Shown in pieces: positions 1 to 11,400 of a DNA stretch of 64,000 bases. The stretch is from the NCBI GenBank assembly GCA_025603075.1, contig MU626281.1:101808-165807 (forward strand), written 5' to 3'. The DNA is from Neoconidiobolus thromboides FSU 785. Lineage: Eukaryota; Entomophthoromycota; Entomophthoromycetes; Entomophthorales; Neoconidiobolaceae. A program made the position numbers and the translations under genes. How positions within the stretch are numbered: the stretch's first letter is position 1; each line of letters begins with the position of its first letter. The notes below the pieces were generated by a model. That model ran no database searches and was not told the origin of the DNA. It saw only the letters and a program-made list of their open reading frames with translations.

Positions 1-1034
1 ACACCACACAAATTAACCAAGATCACTACATATTCTAAAGTGCGGATTAAATGACACAAACTAGAGGAGCTTCAAATCTATATATGTATTCTATAAGGTA
101 AATTTTTTATAAATGATAAACTGATATTTTAGAATATAAAGTCAAAGTATTATAGCTCAAAAACAAGTAAATTATCATTATTATCATGTTTTATTTAGTA
201 TAATTTGTTTTATGTTGTTTGATTCTTTAGAGCTTTAGTATAGTATAAAGAAAGACACAATATACCACTGGTTTTGTCGTTATTAAGCTTATTAAAGTTA
301 GAGCTTTCGATAGTATATGTTTCTTAATTTAAATTAAGTTACGGTTTATATTAAGTGGTTCCAAATTAAAGACATTATAACACAGATTCATAAAATCATC
401 CACTTTTCCAACGGCCATTTTATACAATATGAGTTTAAAATTTTCAATAAATCAAAAAAGGAATATTTAAAGCAATTTTAGATGTTACACAGAATAAACA
501 AAATCATCCCAAAATGCTATTCCAATATTCAAATAAGCTATTTTAGTGCTAAAAAAATCAATGTTAAACCCTTTATGTAAGGGAAAAAAGTATTAAATTT
601 TATTTAAAAGCGTGATAGCTTTTGTACTCGAATTATAAAATCGATAGTTTACTAGAATGATCAAATACCCGAGTTTAAGGTCACAATGGTTTTATTTAAT
701 CTATAAAATCAAATAAGATTAAAAAGGCTATTGAAGTAGAGTAAAAGATATACAATGATGTTTAGGGAAAGGTAAAGCGAATCAATCTACAAATCATGTA
801 TTTATTTTCATCTTTATTTTACACTAAACTTTTTTTACTATACTAAAATGATAGTATACTAATCCTAGCATAGTTAGTGGCCGATATATAATATCTTACT
901 ATCACTACTATTTTAAAGTATCAAGTAAGGTGGAAAATGTATTAAAGATCATCTATAAAATAAATATGTATGTTTAATATTTAAAATTTTAGACTTTCAA
1001 AATAAATTAGCAACAAATGTTCTTATTAATATAG

Positions 1035-1136
1035 ATATGTGGGTATCTTTTTTGTTTGGGAATTTTATCAACATTTTTCAACTCAATAGCATCTAAAAAT
1101 AGAAAAAGTAATGAAACCAAAAAACATACTCATAGT
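1035..1136 (-). mobile_element. Palindromic MITE-like element, copy 1
   Basis: This diverged copy keeps the family's core pieces read on the minus strand: a GTGGGTAT-like end, GGGAATTTTATCAACA, a run near TCAACTCAATAGC, and AAAAAGTAATGAAACC before the far terminus. Confidence 0.75.
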
Positions 1137-1210
1137 TAAATTTTAAATAGCAATGAGTTCTGTGGTTTTTAAATATACTACGAGTTTAAAATAAACGTGT
1201 TTTTTTTATA

Positions 1211-1300
1211 ATTTGAAGTTGTCACAATCTAAACATAACTATGTAATTAGAATAAGTCATAATCACTAACTGTGTTTAGATTGTAATAACTTCAAGTTAC
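1211..1300. repeat. Imperfect inverted repeat (about 27-bp arms)
   Basis: The arm at 1211-1237 (core CAATCTAAACA) pairs with the arm at about 1271-1298 (core TGTTTAGATTG), with about 4 mismatches and a loop of about 35 bases. It could be a decayed foldback element. Confidence 0.6.
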
Positions 1301-1874
1301 AGCAAAATCCTTGTTTAGATTGAATTAATAGTAGTAATTTTTATTATATTTAAAATAATTATAACCACATTTTATTTAAAAATAGTAAATAATGAGAAAT
1401 AAAGTTAGAAATCTGGTCAGTGACGTTGATGTTTTCAAGAACATTGTTATGATTGTCAATTTCACCACTTACTGCTTGAACAATATTACACCTCAATTCT
1501 TTTAAATGAGCGGGAAATTTATATGCTTGTTCAAAATCTACTAAAGTATATTGTCTAAGATTTGCAAATATAATTAGATAATCAATTATAATTCATATGC
1601 TTTGAGCTCCTTTTTTAAACAAATACAATTAGTACTTTCTTTCATGCATTTAAATTATCTCAAACCATTAGTACAGTATATACATTAGTCAATGTAAAAT
1701 TTTAAATATACAATCAATAAATTCCTTTTTTAATTTTTTTATTTGAACTAGTTTATACTATCACCAGTATAGCGATTAGTATTTCATATCTTTAAAATAG
1801 ATAACAGATTTACCATATTTTTCTTCTTATAGGCTCCAACTTATGTAAGCTTCCTTAGACACTTTTGATGAAAA

Positions 1875-1950
1875 TATTTAGGGGCTTTTTTTACTTTCAC
1901 CACTTCTCCACTTTTAAGTGACATTGAGTAAAAAATGCCGAGAAAATTCA
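1875..1950 (+). repeat. Possible partial palindromic element
   Basis: The stretch TTTCACCACTTCTCCACTTT followed by AAGTGACATTGAGTAAAAAA resembles the left arm and centre of the MITE-like family. The terminal repeats are missing, so this is a weak call. Confidence 0.35.
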
Positions 1951-2069
1951 AAAAGACAACTATTTCTTTTTATTTTCCTTTTTTTAACTATAGCCTTCCT
2001 CTCATGTACAAACCTCCTCTTAATTAAGTCGCTTTCTCTTGGACAAAAGGAGTTGTATATATAGGAAAT

Positions 2070-2182
2070 TATATTCTGCTAAATTTGATAGTTTCATCAA
2101 TTAAATGTTGTTATGTGATTAGTAAAGCTATAACTGCATAGGAGCATTTAATTGATAAAACTATCAAATTTATCAGCATATA
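2070..2182. repeat. Long inverted repeat / hairpin
   Basis: The left arm 2070-2106 and right arm 2144-2182 are near-complementary over about 37 bases (core AAATTTGATAGTTTCATCAA), with few mismatches and a loop of about 37 bases. It is unrelated in sequence to the AGCGCT-centred family. Confidence 0.75.
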
Positions 2183-2207
2183 AGAACCAACTTAACATTT
2201 GGATAAG

Positions 2208-2315
2208 TATATGAGTATGTTTTTTTGATTTCATCACTTTTTCTATCTTTTAAGCGCTATTTGAGTGGAAAAATTGTTAGTAAAATCCTTAAATCCTTAA
2301 ATACATTCCCATATA
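2208..2315 (+). mobile_element. Palindromic MITE-like element, copy 2
   Basis: It has the full family layout: left end ATGAGTATGTTTTTTTG, centre TTTTAAGCGCTATTTGAGTG, then AAATTGTTAGTAAAATCC and a CATTCCCATAT end. It abuts copy 3 directly, sharing the CATATAG junction. Confidence 0.85.
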
Positions 2316-2415
2316 GTAATGTTTTTTAGTCTCACCACTTTTTCCATTTTCCAAGCGCTATCCGAGTGGAATAACCATTAGTAAGATTCTTCAAAAAAAT
2401 ACATCTTCACATTGT
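2312..2415 (+). mobile_element. Palindromic MITE-like element, copy 3
   Basis: This copy is in tandem with copy 2 in the same orientation. Its centre is CCAAGCGCTATCCGAGTGGA. It is more diverged, with a decayed right end (ACATCTTCACAT). Confidence 0.8.
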
Positions 2416-2760
2416 CTAAAAATTTTGGTGTTTTTTCTAGCTATAGCCTCTATCTTTGTGTTATCTCCTTCAGATTATCAACTTATTTTTCTTGAAAAAA
2501 TACAGTAAATAGTTGCCAATGTAATCAGTGCTTAAACAAACCTTATTGTATCTATATGGACTAGTATAATATTTGTAACTTGGCTCAATAAATCTTCCAA
2601 ATGAATTGAATACTTATGTTCGATGTTTAGTTTCTTTGACTTGATCCATGACGTAAAATATAAAGAGTAGTATTTTCTTTGATGGACCTATAAGCCACCT
2701 TCATGCTCTGTTCAATCCCCCTCATTACCTCAAACAACTCCTTTTAACTAATCTGCTAAT

Positions 2761-4223
2761 AGATAATACTTAATGTTTAGTTTTGAAGCAATCAAATGAC
2801 AATAATTATATTAATTACCATAGTGATTCTATTTTGATAAACAGATAATCCTACATGGATTTCCAGCATTAAGTAATTGTTTACTATATTTCTCATGTTA
2901 TTATTGAAGTGATACATAGTGTTGATAATATAATATAAGCAAATTTTATGTTTAATTTTATATCTAGTTACCTTATATTGGGACTCATTACACTTATTAG
3001 TATTGTTGTAATTCTATTGACTTTGTTTTGTATATGCTCAATAACACTTTTGCTAAAAAATTTATAAAAAAAGTATATTTTTGTTTAAATTCCAAGTTTA
3101 TATAGAATTTGGTTTATAAACTATCATATGGGTGATGTTTTTTTGGCTTTATCACTTTTTTTATCTTTTAGACGCCATTTGAGCGGAAAAATTGTTAGTA
3201 AAACTATTAAACATAAAAACACATCCTCATATTATCATTTTATTTTTCAACTCGAAATATCTAGCTATTTAAAATGGGTAAATTTAAACCTAAGGTTCAA
3301 CTTTTTTCCGATTTTAGTTTATTGAAAAAAATCCATTATAACCAACATCCTATTGTACTACAAATGTAATGAAATCCTCTTTTCGTATAAAACTCTAGTA
3401 ACTGAATGCAAAATGTTTTCTACAAAGAGTTTAATCTCATGTACCACAAGTCCAAATACGGGTTTTAAGTAACCAGTCTATCTCCAGACTTTAGATTGAA
3501 CTTCGGGTATAAAAGTAGTTCACCTTTTTTTATTAAGAATGCATTCTTTTTATCACTTTTTTATTATTTATGTATATCAGACGGTTTGATTTATTAAAGA
3601 CAGTTTAAGAATCTGAATAACATTAATATGTAAAACATCTAAATAAAGTTTAGAAGATTTAGAAGATTTAGAAGATATAGGAATACTGTAATGTGTAAAT
3701 CGGAATTTCCCTTACTTTAACAGATAATATAAACTCCAGTTCTTTGATGGATAATAGATGCTTCTTTGGCCAGACCAAAGCCTTCCTTATCATCAACTCT
3801 TACTTATTTTAAGGCTTTTTCCTTGAGATAAACATGATATGTTGAAAGTGCTATATTTTTATTATAAATTTGAAAACCAAAGGTGCTTTGGTCAAATTGA
3901 AGAACACTAAGGATAAATTTCAGAGGAAGGGGGCTCAAAAGACGAAATTATTAAAAGGTTGTAGTGACTTGTTAAAGCTTTATGATAGTAAAATTATCAA
4001 AGAGGATAAAAGTCTGTTCATTGATATATTAATACTCTTAATTACAAAAGCATAATAATTGAATTTTAGTAATTAGATTTAAAAATAAATCCAAAATGTA
4101 TTTTATTATCTACATTATGGACCACTTCGATTAATAGTGTGTGTGATAGGATGATAAAAGGCAATTTAACTTGAAGAACACATGTAGAGCTCATTGTTAC
4201 TTTAGAATATAAATACGATTCGG
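2761..4223. other. Gene-free stretch
   Basis: No credible coding region. The 61-65 aa frames here are AT-rich chance frames, one of them wholly inside a palindromic element. A short 9-bp tandem (TTTAGAAGA, about 3.5 units) lies at about 3649-3679. Confidence 0.65.
3125..3232 (+). mobile_element. Palindromic MITE-like element, copy 4
   Basis: Left end CATATGGGTGATGTTTTTTTG; centre TTTTAGACGCCATTTGAGCG (a diverged AGCGCT core); right end ACACATCCTCATAT. Confidence 0.85.
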
Positions 4224-4993
4224 ATTAAAACAACCTTTATAAGATGGTTCCTGCAAAACTAGACGTCAAGGGTTCATTCTTGTTAATTTGAGTATTAGAT
4301 GGTGCCTGGATTACTAAAAATGTTCAACTAAGTTTAAGTACGGCCTATGAATTAGCTTAAAAGAATAAAACTACCACTGTTTTACGTCACAAATTAGGTG
4401 AAAAAGATGAAGAATCTAGTATTAAGCATTCTGATCACTTGAAAGACTTGTTAAATGGGTCCACTAATGTTGCGCTTAGCTTAAAGAAATTTAGTGAAAT
4501 TTATTTAGGAAGTCATTCTGTTGGTGATTATTTAAGTGCTTCAATGGTATTGGATGCTAGTAGTTATACTAATAGTATTAAACAATTGAATCAAATCAAA
4601 TAAATCAGAAGCGTTATTCCTGTTGATGATATATTTGACATTCCTTTATTAGTTAAGGAATCTGAAGGATACAAGGATAAATATATTATATTAACTTTTG
4701 GGAATAATGTATATAAATGAAAAAAAGTATCACATCAACTTGTTTCAAAGCAGCCCTTAAATATGATGAGTCATAACCAATTGGCTAATTATTTGTCAAT
4801 TGATTACAAGCAAAATATTGTAGCCAATTTGGAACAAGCTGTTGAATTTGTATCTCATCTGAGGGAACTAAGATTTAACAATGTAAGAATATTAAACAGT
4901 AATACTGGGGATTATGATTGTATTCTACAAAACGGAAACACTGTTGGCCAGATGACTTTATTTCATAAATTTTTTTTGTTAAATCTAAAGTGA
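4224..4993 (+). pseudogene. Decayed secreted alpha/beta-hydrolase, relic 2
   Basis: It is nearly collinear with relic 3. The frame beginning near 4240 reads through a VLDGAWITKN block (like the HGGxW oxyanion motif of formamidase/esterase-type hydrolases). It continues to YLGSHSVGDYLSASMVLD at about 4505-4560, a GxSxG-like nucleophile elbow reading HSVGD. A conserved tail follows from 4763 (HNQLANYLSIDY, NLEQAVEFVSHLREL, GDYDCILQN), where Asp and His of a catalytic triad would sit. At least five in-frame stops and some frameshifts break it. The family looks like a small esterase or arylformamidase-like hydrolase, but a substrate cannot be inferred. Confidence 0.75.
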
Positions 4994-5023
4994 GTGAGTG
5001 CTTTTTCTAAAATAATCTCAATT

Positions 5024-5130
5024 TATATGGGGCTGTTTTTTTAGTTTCATTATTTTTCCATTTTTTAAGCGCTATTTGGGTGGAAAGATTGTAGTAAAAT
5101 TCTTAAACAAAAAAACACTCCCCCCATATG
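5024..5130 (+). mobile_element. Palindromic MITE-like element, copy 5
   Basis: Left end TATATGGGGCTGTTTTTTT; centre TTTTAAGCGCTATTTGGGTG; right end CACTCCCCCCATATG. It starts just after relic 2 ends. Confidence 0.88.
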
Positions 5131-6910
5131 TTCAGATCTATATATTTTTACTAATAAAATAATAAATTATTAGCGTTCTTTCATATAACTTCATGGGCAG
5201 GATACAACGACAGTTGATAATTTAATGCCCTAATTTAAAATAAAACATATAAAAAGTTGGGGAACGTTAAAAGATCCCTTATATTCATTAGTTAGTATTC
5301 TATAAACTAAACTGTATATCAAGTTTTTCAAATACAGAACAAAAGCCAAAACAATCGAAGATTTCTAGAAAAAAGCCAAGAAATAACAAATTACCAACTT
5401 AATGTAGTGGGAAATAATGTCTAAAATCGAAACTTTTAATTTTTTATCATTTTTGGCTTTTACTATAAAAAATAAGATATTTGAATACAAATATCTCTTG
5501 CATTATGAAGAGATTAACTACATAAGTCTATCTTTTACTGAATAATATAGCTTATGATAAAACTTAATAAAAAAATTTATGGAAAAAAGCATAGGCAATA
5601 ATTAATAAGAGGATGAAATATGACTAAAACGAATAACTTTCAAAATTAAATAAACAGCAGTAAATGAGAGTAATAATTTAATAGCGATATATATACAAAC
5701 AAGTGAAAAACATGAGTTTTAGATAATTTTTTAATAGTTTTGTCTTATCAGTTAGATTTTTTACCATCATTTATACCATTAGTTATACACAAATTCAATT
5801 TGTTATTATACTAAAGCAGGTAGAGATAATAATAAGGGCCCGATTGCCAATCATGTCAAATAAATAAAATATATATGGGAGTGTTTTTTTTGATTTCATT
5901 ATTTTTTCCATTTTTTAGGTACTAATTGAGTGGAAAGATTGTTAGTAAAATTCTTAAACACAAAAAAACACCCCCATATGGTTTAGTTTACAACTATCCA
6001 TAACCTACTAAAGTAAAAGTTATCTACAAAACTTATAAGACTAGATTACTATTGTGAAAGTTATAGCTTATATTTAAAAACTGTAGTCATAATCTTAAAA
6101 AATGCTATTTCTTATTAAGGTATCAATATAGCTTGGCTGTAAACCTTGCCCTAACTATATTAAGTTAAATCATTTCTTTATTGTTTTGTTTTGTTTAAAG
6201 GATGATTATCTTAAGATCTATATAATAGTTATACTTGGCATTCATTACTACTAGTTGACTTTCCTCAATAACAAGGATTTAAAGGTCCTATACTCGATCT
6301 CATTAATTAATTATTCTTATAAATATTCAAAAAAAAACACTACTATAACCTTCATATTTAATAAATGATTTTTTTGATTTGTTTTTCTTAAAAAAAGAAC
6401 TATTTGTAAAATCATATTAACTTTTGTTATCCCTTCTTCGGATCTTTTTTCAATCTTCATTATATCACATCATTAGTTTGGCTTATTATTTCTAAATTGG
6501 CAATGAACTTTTGATTTCTAGCCTTGGCTATTTTCTTGGCAGGACAAATGGTAGATTTAGTTTCCGTTTAAGAGAATAAATGGTACCAAAATAGTAGCGT
6601 GTTTGAAATTATAATTTATATTCAAATTAATAAAGCTCAAATCCCTATTAACTACCTTATATCCATTCTTATTATTCTTTAATTTAAATTCGCCAAGAGA
6701 TTTAATATTCAATTAAAGCATCAATTTAAGAAATTGATACTCTCAAGTTCCCTTTTAAATACCAACAACTTTCTCATTTTTAATGATTGCCTAGAAAAGG
6801 CTAAGAATTTATACAATGTTCTTTATTAAATGACTTTAAATAATCGATATAAATACTACTACTTTTCAATCAGATATTTACAAAATTAAAATATAAAATA
6901 CAAAATTAAA
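5131..6910. other. Gene-free stretch
   Basis: AT-rich with no supported gene. It contains palindromic element copy 6 (5871-5980). Confidence 0.65.
5871..5980 (+). mobile_element. Palindromic MITE-like element, copy 6
   Basis: Left end ATATATGGGAGTGTTTTTTT; the centre is altered to TTTTAGGTACTAATTGAGTG; right end AACACCCCCATATG. Confidence 0.86.
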
Positions 6911-7408
6911 ATGCATATCTGTGAATGGAATGATTGTAAAATTCAATTTGGGGATGCTCAAGAATTACAAGCTCATCTTGTAGTTCATCATATTGGCCGA
7001 AAAGTTACTCGAAATTTATGTTTAAATTGTCATTGGAGAAATTGTACTTCTATTTTTCATAAAAGAGATCATATTATTTCTCATATCAAAATTCATTTGG
7101 ATCACAAACCATATATGTGTAGAGTAAGTTTTCTTCTTTTAATATTGTAGTTTAATTATTAATCTTTTATTTAGGATTGTCCAAAAAAGTTCAAAAGGCC
7201 ACAAGATTTAAAAAAACATGAAATAAGGAGGCATAAGGAGAGAGTTTATACTAGTGATACAAGGCCAAGCTCAGAAGAAAAGAGTAGTGAAATCCATAGT
7301 ATGGATCTATTAAGTTTAATCAAAACTGACGAATCCCATCTAATAAATAAGGAGCAATCCGAATTTTACTCATATAAAAGTCCAACAATAAGTTTTATTA
7401 TCAATTAG
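6911..7408 (+). CDS. Short PacC/Rim101-like C2H2 zinc-finger protein
   Basis: Two exons (6911-7123, 7175-7408) with a GT-AG intron of 51 bp give 148 aa. Three C2H2 fingers fill most of the protein: finger 1 from C4/C9 to H22/H27, finger 2 from C40/C45 to H58/H62, and finger 3 from C70/C73 to H86/H91. The HIGRK linker, KRDHIISHIKIH and FKRPQDLKKH are signatures of the PacC/Rim101 DNA-binding domain, which in ascomycetes mediates alkaline-pH responses. PacC is normally over 500 aa, with signalling-protease boxes after the fingers. Here only about 57 residues follow, with no recognisable processing region. It may be a constitutively short form, a paralogue or a truncated gene. No frame continues past the stop. 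Confidence 0.85.
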
Positions 7409-8487
7409 TTGTATCTTTCTATAATAAATAGCGTTTTTATTTAAGTAATTGTTAATTTTACAATATTATTTTAATATTGCACTAATAATAGAACTAAATA
7501 AAATGGTATAAAATTCAATTTATAATAATAATGATGTTGTAATAAATATGTTACAAAATCTAGATTCTATTAAAACAAAAACAAAAATAAAAGAAATAAT
7601 GGGGAAGATATGTAAACTGCTTACTCTTCAAAAACTACCAAAAGTAGCTAATTATAAAAAATCCGTTCAACGATTTTAAATTAACTCTTTATAGTTAAAA
7701 AAACAAGTCAATAACTTTTATAAATTTAATTTAAGTTAGTTCATAGACAATGGCTAAGTTTAAAGTGAATAGAAGCTGCAGAATAATAAAATTAAGAGGT
7801 GTCGATAAAAGCCGAATTGTTAATTACACTTTACTTTTCACTATTGTTTTATTTCTGTCTATATTTAAAGCTATGCTTAAATATTCCCAGGTTTCAAACC
7901 ATGCAAATTATATAATTTGATAAAAATATATAAAATAATAGTTTATATTGAATTTTTTTAATGAATATCGGTTTATTTATCTCATGATCTTATCTTCCTG
8001 AGTAGTAAAAATAAAAAATTAAAACAAAGATAAAATTACATATTTGATAGCATTTTAATAGCATTCCAATACTAGTAAATATTTAATAGACATTAAATTC
8101 ATGTTCAATTTAAATTTAATATGTTTTAGAAATCCTAATAGTTTTGAATAAAATTATAGATATGTGGTTAAGTTTAAATAGGAATCATAGGTCGATTTTA
8201 CACCAATCATCATCATGTTCACTGTGTAACGGAAATAACATTGGTTCCATAATGAAAATAATCCACTAATATGCCAAAATCTATGTTATTAATTTAATTG
8301 ATTGGTTCTAACTTCCAATTAGAGAAATTTTTAAATTCATAGTAAATATGTTAATGAATAAGATGTGCCACTTTTGACTCCAATAATTTGCAGTTTGATA
8401 CCAATTAAAAATCATTTTTTATTTCAAATTTTACTAATTGCTTTTAAATTAATATTTTTTTAACTCTTAATTATTTTATGGAATAAT
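7409..8487. other. Intergenic stretch before the BEM2-like gene
   Basis: No open frame or RNA gene recognised. Presumably it holds the 3' end of the zinc-finger transcript and the promoter of the next gene. Confidence 0.6.
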
Positions 8488-11400
8488 ATGACCGCTTATA
8501 ATGTTACCAATAGGAGGCAACCAAAAGGTAATAATACTCACAATTCCCGTCCACATACCGTATTTGGTTCCCAATCGTTAAACTCAATGTTCGGAAAAAG
8601 TCCAAACGGTCATATGTCAAGATTGGAAGACTTACCAGAAGAAGGTGAGTTGAGTTATAACCGCAAAAATTCAACTTCTTCCGTAAACACCTTTAATGGC
8701 GTTCAATATGCCGATCGCTCTTTTTCAAGTGGTCAATCCAATTTAGCAATTAAACTTGGAAACGCCAATTATAGCTTGGAAAGCCTTAATTCTATTAGCT
8801 CGAATGCCGAAGAAAATACATTAGCAAAATTAACAAGTAAAAATAAACATGAAAGTTCAACATCAATCATTAAAGAAGGTTACTTAAATAAAAAGGTGGA
8901 TATGATACCTGGTTCAGTTACTAATACATTAACGAGAAGCTGGAAATTATACTATGTTACTTTACTTGGTGCTAAACTTTCATTTTATAAACCACCGACC
9001 GAAGCGGAAGTACGTAATTCAATTGCTTTTTCAACTAGTAGCCTTGGTTCTAGTTCCCCTCTATCTTCCTCCCCATCAAGTGTCTTTTCGAAAACTTCAA
9101 GGAGTCCTTCGTCCACTGGTATGCCCTTAATTCCCGCCACATTCGATTCTAATGCAAGATCACTCCTATTTTCATCAACAAGGACTTCTAAGCCACTATC
9201 AGAAAAATATGTTTATGGTGATATTTTTACCGAGGTGGATGTTTTGCATTTTAAATTTAAACGATATACCTGTTTACTTATATTTGATGAACTTTTAATG
9301 GTATTTAAAAGACGATGGATTCGTAACAATCGTACAAGTATTTTTAATGCGGTTAATGATGCTTTAAAAATTGGTAGTCCTGGAAATTTAAATGAAGAGA
9401 TGGATCCTAGTAAAGGTTCATTTACAAAATGGAAACATCATGCAACGTACAAATTGAAGGATTGTGACGTCATTGATGCTTCATCAACAGTATTTAATAC
9501 AGGTAACGGTTCTAGTCGTAATCCAATGTTTAGTCATACTAATTCTTCCGCCTCATCGATATCTACACTTACTCCACAAAACGATTATTCTACCCCATTA
9601 GCATCAGGAAAAGTCCAAGCTTTCCAACTTTTTATTTTAGATAAAGTAAGGACAACTAGACTTTTTGTAGCTCCAAATTCAGAATCTAAATTAGCATGGA
9701 CGTCTCGTTTATCTGCTTCAAAAGAACTACCAGCTTCTGAAGTACTTCCAATGTCTTTACCAGATGAAAGTATGATGAATGAAATGAATTCTTCATTTTC
9801 TAGAGGCGATGGTGCATCCTTTACTTCAGAAGCATTATCAACTGTCGATCCTAACCAATCGAAACAAATTTCTACTTTAGATTCACATCCAGAATTACTC
9901 TTTAATTGTGCATCAGAAAATGCTCATAGTTTATCTAGATTTATTATAGAATCTGGAACCGTTGACGCACTTATTCATGAAGCTATTTTTGCATCCAAAA
10001 CATATAAAAATGGAACGAATTACCGTGAAGTATTTTTATTCACTTATCCTTTATTCACTACTTCATCAGCTATATTGGATATGTTAAAACATTATAGAGA
10101 ATTACTTCCAAGAAATGAAGTTGATTTCACAAGTGAAGATCAAGAAATTAATTTAAGAATTGCTGAATTTATTGCTGCTTGGTTATCATTAAGTTCCTTT
10201 ATTATTTGTGAAGATACATTTATTAATCTAGAAAGTTTCATAAAACAAAATTTAATATCAATTGAATCAAGATTTAATTTATTATCAATTTATACCAATT
10301 TAAAAACCAAATTTGAACATTTACAAAATGAAGTATTAGATAGCCCAAATCCAACAGATCCAGGAATAGCGGAAGTTAATCAAAACAACTTATCATCTTT
10401 AATAAAAACTGGTTTAACACCTTCCGTATTTTTGAAAATGGATCCACAGGAATTAGCTCAACAATTATACGCTTTTCATTATCAAGTGATCGGTAAATAT
10501 TCAGAAAGCTTAGGGGATCCAAAATTAATATTAGGTTTAATTAATAGTGGTCTTAATATATTTTCTTATTCTTCACCAAAACATCATTTTTTAACTAAAT
10601 TGATTTATCATCATTTATTTTTTGCAACTCCTTCTTCAGCACCCTCTCGTAGAGCAGCTATTTTAAATCAATGGATTCAAGTGGGCCATATGGCGCGTGA
10701 TTTAGGTGATATGACTTCATGGATAGCTATTGCAATTGCTATTTGTTCTCCAGTAGTTACTAGGTTAAGTGAAACTTGGCGAAGTGTAGATAAGCGATTA
10801 ATTAAATTAGTAACTAAACGATGGGTACCTGTGTTGTTAGATTTGGGATTATATTCACCTTTACATCCAGGTAAACCGAATCCACCTAAATGTATGGTAT
10901 TATTGCAAGAACCAAGTGCTAAAAGATCACCCACTAAATTTATTATACCTTATTTTGGAGCATTAAAGCATTTTGTTTTGAAAGTGGTGAAAAAAAATAG
11001 CCAAGTCGATAATTTTAATGAACAAAATGGGATGCGATATGAATTTAATGGGTTTCATGAAGTTTATTCGATTGCCCAAGCATTACAAAGTCAATGGCCA
11101 TATTCTTTAAGTCATGAAGCTTATAAAAATACAACGTGTCCATTTAAAATTAAAAAAGTTTATTTTGATTATTTTGAAAGTATAAGTTCAACAAATAATA
11201 AAGATCAAGGTTCATTTGGTGGTGAAATCGGATCGGATTATCTTCAAGAAAGTTTACACAAAAGATCTTTAATTTGTGAAATGTCCTTTGTAGATGATTA
11301 TATTACTAATGAAAAAAATCCATCCCGATTAATCTCAGCAATTGTGTCTTTAAAATTTCCAAAATCATTACCCAATTCACCTTTATTTATTGATTTAATT

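Larger units (their letters stand above)
1..1374. other. AT-rich stretch without a gene
   Basis: No open frame with recognisable coding content on either strand. It holds one degenerate palindromic element (1035-1136) and one diverged inverted repeat (1211-1300), listed separately. Confidence 0.7.
1375..2760 (-). pseudogene. Decayed secreted alpha/beta-hydrolase, relic 1
   Basis: Read on the minus strand, pieces of a hydrolase family are recognisable in order. About 2640-2710 gives a block around MKVAYRSIKENTTLY. About 1750-1800 gives NRYTGDS. About 1590-1605 gives MNYN-stop-LSNYI. 1375-1566 gives DFEQAYKFPAHLKELRCN followed by SGEIDNHNNVLEN. The same blocks occur in relics 2-4 in this window. 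Stops and frameshifts lie between them. Two palindromic elements (2208-2415) and a hairpin (2070-2182) sit inside the body, so the gene was dead before or because of these insertions. Assignment to the alpha/beta-hydrolase fold comes from relics 2 and 3, which keep a nucleophile-elbow-like motif. Confidence 0.6.

Noticed and set aside
6500-6600. CRISPR array or bacterial insertion sequence anywhere in the window
   Set aside because: The DNA is fungal nuclear with spliceosomal introns; the repeats are dispersed palindromes, not regularly spaced direct repeats.
10677-10934. Minus-strand 85-aa frame inside the BEM2-like gene
   Set aside because: It is antisense to a conserved RasGEF-type domain; no support of its own.
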